Below, one piece after another: positions 61,366 to 64,000 of a stretch of 64,000 nt of DNA. The stretch spans positions 806,001-870,000 of the forward strand of contig JAWKTN010000001.1 of NCBI GenBank assembly GCA_041399065.1, written 5' to 3'. Position numbers and translations under genes: made by a program. This DNA comes from JAGQPD01 sp020426865. GTDB taxonomy: Bacteria; Planctomycetota; Planctomycetia; Pirellulales; Pirellulaceae. The notes under the pieces are model-generated. The model was not told the origin of the DNA, did no database searches, and worked only from the letters and a program-made list of their open reading frames with translations. The first letter of the stretch is position 1. Every line of letters starts with the position of its first letter.

Positions 61366-63216
61366 TTATCGTTTTCCAAGGCGTAGCCGGGCAAACATGA
61401 GCAGCCCAAACATGGCCAGCAGCGCGCTGGCAGGTTCAGGGACCGCCGCGGTGGAGGCTACGGCAAGCGAGTTGCCGAAATTGTCTTTCCAGACCGTGTA
61501 GTCGGCAGCATCAATCACGCCGTTCTTGTTACCATCCGCACCTGACCCAGGGGCTACGTTGGCACCGAAGTTGTCTTTCCAAATGGTGTAGTCGGCGGCG
61601 TCGACACTGCCGTTGCCGTTGTAATCACCGAGCAGTTCATCGACAGGGATTTCACCGTAAACGACGATCGCGTCCGTTGGACGCGACTGCGTGCGATAGA
61701 GAAAATCAAGTTCCAAGTCTTGAGCACCACCAACCGTAAACGGCGTGCCCATGTCAAACTTGGCACCAGGGTTAAGCACAAACGACTCGGTCGGATTCAA
61801 TTCGTTCAAACGATTTGCCGTCGGCGTTGCCTCGACCCAAGCGCCGACGCCTTGGTCTTGAAGGCTGGTCCAAGCGGTCGGGCTCAGTGCCCCGGAAGGC
61901 GAGAAGATCTGATAGCCATCGATGGTAATCGCGAATGCCGAATCGTTGACCAGTTGCGCTTGGCCCGTCGTCGGGTCAACTCGCAGTACAAGGTTGTTCT
62001 CAACCCTCTGGCCAGTAAACACGATCGAACCGTTTTCGGGAGCCTCGGCACCTGGCGCTGTGTATTGGAACGACAAGTCGGCTTCGGCGTCACCCACGCC
62101 AAACTCGGCGAAGGTCGGCGCGAAAGGTGTACCCAAATTAATAACCGAATTGGCAGCGATGGTCGGCGCACCGGTTGGGGCCAATTCGCTAAGTCCATTG
62201 GCATTCGGATTGGCTTCTTGAAACGACGCAACCGATTGATCGGCCAGACTAGTCCACGCCCCAGCGTTGAGCGAGCCCATGGGCGATGCGATCCGATAGC
62301 CATCCAGCGAGATCGCCACGGAACTGTCATTTCGCAGCTTCATCGCGCCGCTGTCCCAATCGACTTCGAGAATCAATTGGGGCGCAACGGTCAGCTTGAG
62401 TTGTTCGCCATTGCCGCCGGCGGCTTTCACCGTTTTGTAAGCTAAGCCTGGCGCTAACGCTGGAGAATTACTCGCGTCGATATTGCTGAAGTTTCCCGAG
62501 ATCGCGCTGGCATCAATCAACGTCCACGAGGCGCCAATCGCTGGGGCACTACCGAGTCGCACGTCGAGCGTACCGTTGACGGAGGCATTGCCAGTGGTCT
62601 TTAGTGACGAATGTGTGGCGCCGGTAATTTCGGCGATCAACGTTGAAGTCGACCCCAACCCCAGCACCCCCGTGCCATTGAAATTTACGTTAGGCCCCGT
62701 GATGTGCGTCACGCGCTGTAGATTCGCCGAGCCAAATGTCAGACTTGCATTGCCGCTAAGGTTGATGGAACTGGCGGCGTTGCCTCCGGAGGACAGTGAA
62801 AAGGTTTCAAACGTGCCACCCGGCAGTACATTCAACGTACCAAGTCCGCCAACTCCAACACGCGTTGAACCATTCGCGTCACCGGGATTGGGAACCGAGT
62901 CCCGCGTAACGCTCAGCAACCCGCCACTGCGAATTTCCAAGGTCCCCGAGCCATTGCCGGTGTCACCCAAAATAACCTGCCCGGGATCATCAAACACATC
63001 CCCGCCGACAAACGCCGTGCCGCCATTGTCGATCCGCCCCGCTTCATCCAAAAAAAATGCCGGTGGAAAACCTGTCCAATTCCCGCTGTCCTCCCAATTT
63101 CCGACTCCCGTGTTGGTCCAATCAACAATCGTCGCCCGCGCCAGCGGCGCGTAGGCGACCAAAGTTGCCAGGGCGACGAGTGTCGCCAATCTGGTACTCA
63201 ATCGCAGATAAAACAT
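61366..63216 (-). CDS. PEP-CTERM protein with beta-helix-like repeats and dockerin module
   Basis: A 616-residue protein from the ATG at 63216, which has AAAGGAC 8 bases upstream. After the signal peptide (LVALATLVAYAPLARA) comes a 'WTNTGVGNWEDSGNWTGFPP' opening common in planctomycete proteins with autotransporter-like beta-helical repeats (LEIRSGGLLSVTRDSV, LGTLNVLPGGTFETFSLSSG). Two similar ~120-residue modules follow, each with 'DGY.I.SP.G.L....WTSL.DQ'. A dockerin pair comes next (GDYNGNGSVDAADYTIWKDN and GNKNGVIDAADYTVWKDN), then VPEPASALLAMFGLLMFARL as the sorting signal. It is probably extracellular. Confidence 0.88.
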   Translation of the reverse strand: MFYLRLSTRLATLVALATLVAYAPLARATIVDWTNTGVGNWEDSGNWTGFPPAFFLDEAGRIDNGGTAFVGGDVFDDPGQVILGDTGNGSGTLEIRSGGLLSVTRDSVPNPGDANGSTRVGVGGLGTLNVLPGGTFETFSLSSGGNAASSINLSGNASLTFGSANLQRVTHITGPNVNFNGTGVLGLGSTSTLIAEITGATHSSLKTTGNASVNGTLDVRLGSAPAIGASWTLIDASAISGNFSNIDASNSPALAPGLAYKTVKAAGGNGEQLKLTVAPQLILEVDWDSGAMKLRNDSSVAISLDGYRIASPMGSLNAGAWTSLADQSVASFQEANPNANGLSELAPTGAPTIAANSVINLGTPFAPTFAEFGVGDAEADLSFQYTAPGAEAPENGSIVFTGQRVENNLVLRVDPTTGQAQLVNDSAFAITIDGYQIFSPSGALSPTAWTSLQDQGVGAWVEATPTANRLNELNPTESFVLNPGAKFDMGTPFTVGGAQDLELDFLYRTQSRPTDAIVVYGEIPVDELLGDYNGNGSVDAADYTIWKDNFGANVAPGSGADGNKNGVIDAADYTVWKDNFGNSLAVASTAAVPEPASALLAMFGLLMFARLRLGKR

Positions 63217-63411
63217 GTGTTGCCGTCCTTTCAATAAGATGCCTGCGGACTCGTGCAGATCAGGGCTCTTTTTCCCTCGGGGCTGCTCCTGCGCCTTCCT
63301 CCCCGAGGCCACCAAACTCCAACGACAAGAAAATACTTGCACGAAGTGCCGGAAAATGGTCGCCGCCGAGCAGCTCACGTTTCGAGCGTATGCACTAACA
63401 CTCCAATCGCT

Positions 63412-63440
63412 CTTATAAGCTGGTTTTTCCCATGCGTCAA
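63412..63440 (-). promoter_or_regulatory. Sigma-70-like promoter of the PEP-CTERM gene ending at 61366
   Basis: On the minus strand TTGACG (63440-63435) is followed after exactly 17 bases by TATAAG (63417-63412). Transcription would start near 63405, giving a leader of about 190 nt before the ATG at 63216. It is the best promoter match I could see in the window. Confidence 0.55.
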
Positions 63441-63819
63441 CGACTTCGTAAGGATTTGTTCGCCGGCACGCAGCCACGCAGTCAAGCAAAAAGAATAGTT
63501 TTTGTTTTTTGCTTTACGCGAGTGAGCATTGACTAGCTGCCGGCACGCCAGCCGCGGGCCGGAAATGACACACTCGCGTCCGTTGGCGAACTGTTTGGTG
63601 CGGTCGAATGCGTCGGCCGCCTGCCAGGCAAGCGACCGGTCGTGCCCGTGAGCAAAACGGGGCAGTATGCGATACAAAGTGGTCGAGCTTGCTGGACGTA
63701 GACTGCTGGTCGATGCCATCGACATCATGCCATCGACATAGTCGCTGGGCGGTGTCGATGCGCTTTGTTCTACGTACGCGCGTGAAGACGGGATGGGAGT
63801 CCTGGGGGTGTTTCGTGGG

Positions 63820-63836
63820 ACGGCTGGGACAGCCGT
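63820..63836. repeat. 17-base palindrome ACGGCTGGGACAGCCGT (copy 3 of 3)
   Basis: Identical to 46181-46197 and to the complement at 56888-56904. The context GTGGG...GTGGGACTT extends the similarity to the first copy on the right side. Confidence 0.7.
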
Positions 63837-63928
63837 GGGACTTTGTGTCGACCAAAAGCTTGGAATGGTGGCGATTTGTGTTAATTTAGGGTGTATTGCT
63901 TCGATCGATTTCTTCAGGGAATAGGAAC

Positions 63929-64000
63929 GTGCGGACAAAGAAGAAGGTATCCTGGCGCATGCTGCGCCTGGAGTCGCTGGAGTTTCGGGAGCTGTTGGCC
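63929..64000 (+). CDS. Start of a LEPR-type surface protein, cut by window edge
   Basis: A plus-strand frame from a GTG at 63929 with AGGA 3 bases upstream; an internal ATG at 63959 is an alternative. The 24 visible codons read VRTKKKVSWRMLRLESLEFR followed by ELLA. This is a basic leader plus the planctomycete LEPR-XLL motif (LE.LE.R.LL), also present in the protein at 24647-27544. Such motifs mark large, usually repeat-rich secreted proteins. Only the first 72 bases are in the window. Confidence 0.6.
   Translation, partial: MRTKKKVSWRMLRLESLEFRELLA

Larger units (their letters stand above)
63217..63928. other. Divergent intergenic region between two surface-protein genes
   Basis: About 700 bases. 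The left part is the ~190-base leader of the PEP-CTERM gene, and its promoter lies at 63412-63440. The right part contains short direct repeats (GATGCCATCGACAT near 63713-63738) and the 17-base palindrome at 63820-63836. Long open frames across it are low-quality and judged chance. Confidence 0.5.

Noticed and set aside
63375..63938. 187-codon minus-strand frame at the right edge
   Set aside because: It crosses the promoter, repeats and palindrome, and its composition is low-complexity; no start signal.

Overview
The window looks like a chromosomal segment of a planctomycete (Planctomycetota, probably Pirellulales or a relative). The evidence is four secreted proteins with C-terminal PEP-CTERM sorting signals, LEPR-type N-termini ('LExR.AL') on two large surface proteins, dockerin-like repeats, an ECF sigma factor next to a Ser/Thr kinase with a DFN motif, a PVC-type GSDH/HEAT/cytochrome c giant protein, a sulfatase remnant, and a 23S-5S rRNA unit without a 16S gene. 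All calls come from reading the sequence; no database search was possible.

Layout. 1-18.9 kb: one long minus-strand polysaccharide locus. In transcription order it has two Wzc-like chain-length/tyrosine-kinase proteins, a WecA-type initiating transferase, a WecG/TagA-type transferase, a sulfotransferase, a Wzx-like flippase, a YdjC deacetylase, a GT2, a methyltransferase, a WecE-type aminotransferase, a GtrB-like GT2, a second sulfotransferase, a large polytopic membrane protein and an O-antigen ligase running off the edge. Together they describe an undecaprenyl-linked, aminated and sulfated surface polysaccharide. 19.3-24.4 kb: HtrA-like protease, RNase III, GH43-like hydrolase and a chain of overlapping small genes. 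24.6-31.7 kb: ECF sigma factor, TPR kinase and a matrixin-like surface protein, all minus strand. 31.8-40.6 kb: TerC, a Tat-exported NHL protein, HrpB, a broken sulfatase, a hybrid histidine kinase and a PEP-CTERM protein.

40.6-46.2 kb is an accessory, decayed island. It holds scrambled RHS and FG-GAP remnants and an orphan RHS tip carrying an HExxH metallopeptidase domain with a candidate immunity gene. This pair is bracketed by two direct copies of a ~1.07 kb element that are about 94% alike. A possible IS1634-type transposase scrap lies at the right edge.

46.3-50.6 kb holds 5S and 23S rRNA (minus strand). The 23S gene is split at about E. coli position 2262 by a 1,071-nt group I intron encoding a LAGLIDADG homing endonuclease whose reading frame runs to the 3' splice site. 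51.6-64 kb: a 1,722-residue multidomain dehydrogenase-like protein, an ABC exporter pair (MacB/Lol type), three PEP-CTERM genes with a clear terminator and a promoter, and the first codons of a LEPR protein at the right edge.

The best candidates for something new are the intron-bearing 23S gene and the repeat-bracketed RHS toxin cassette.
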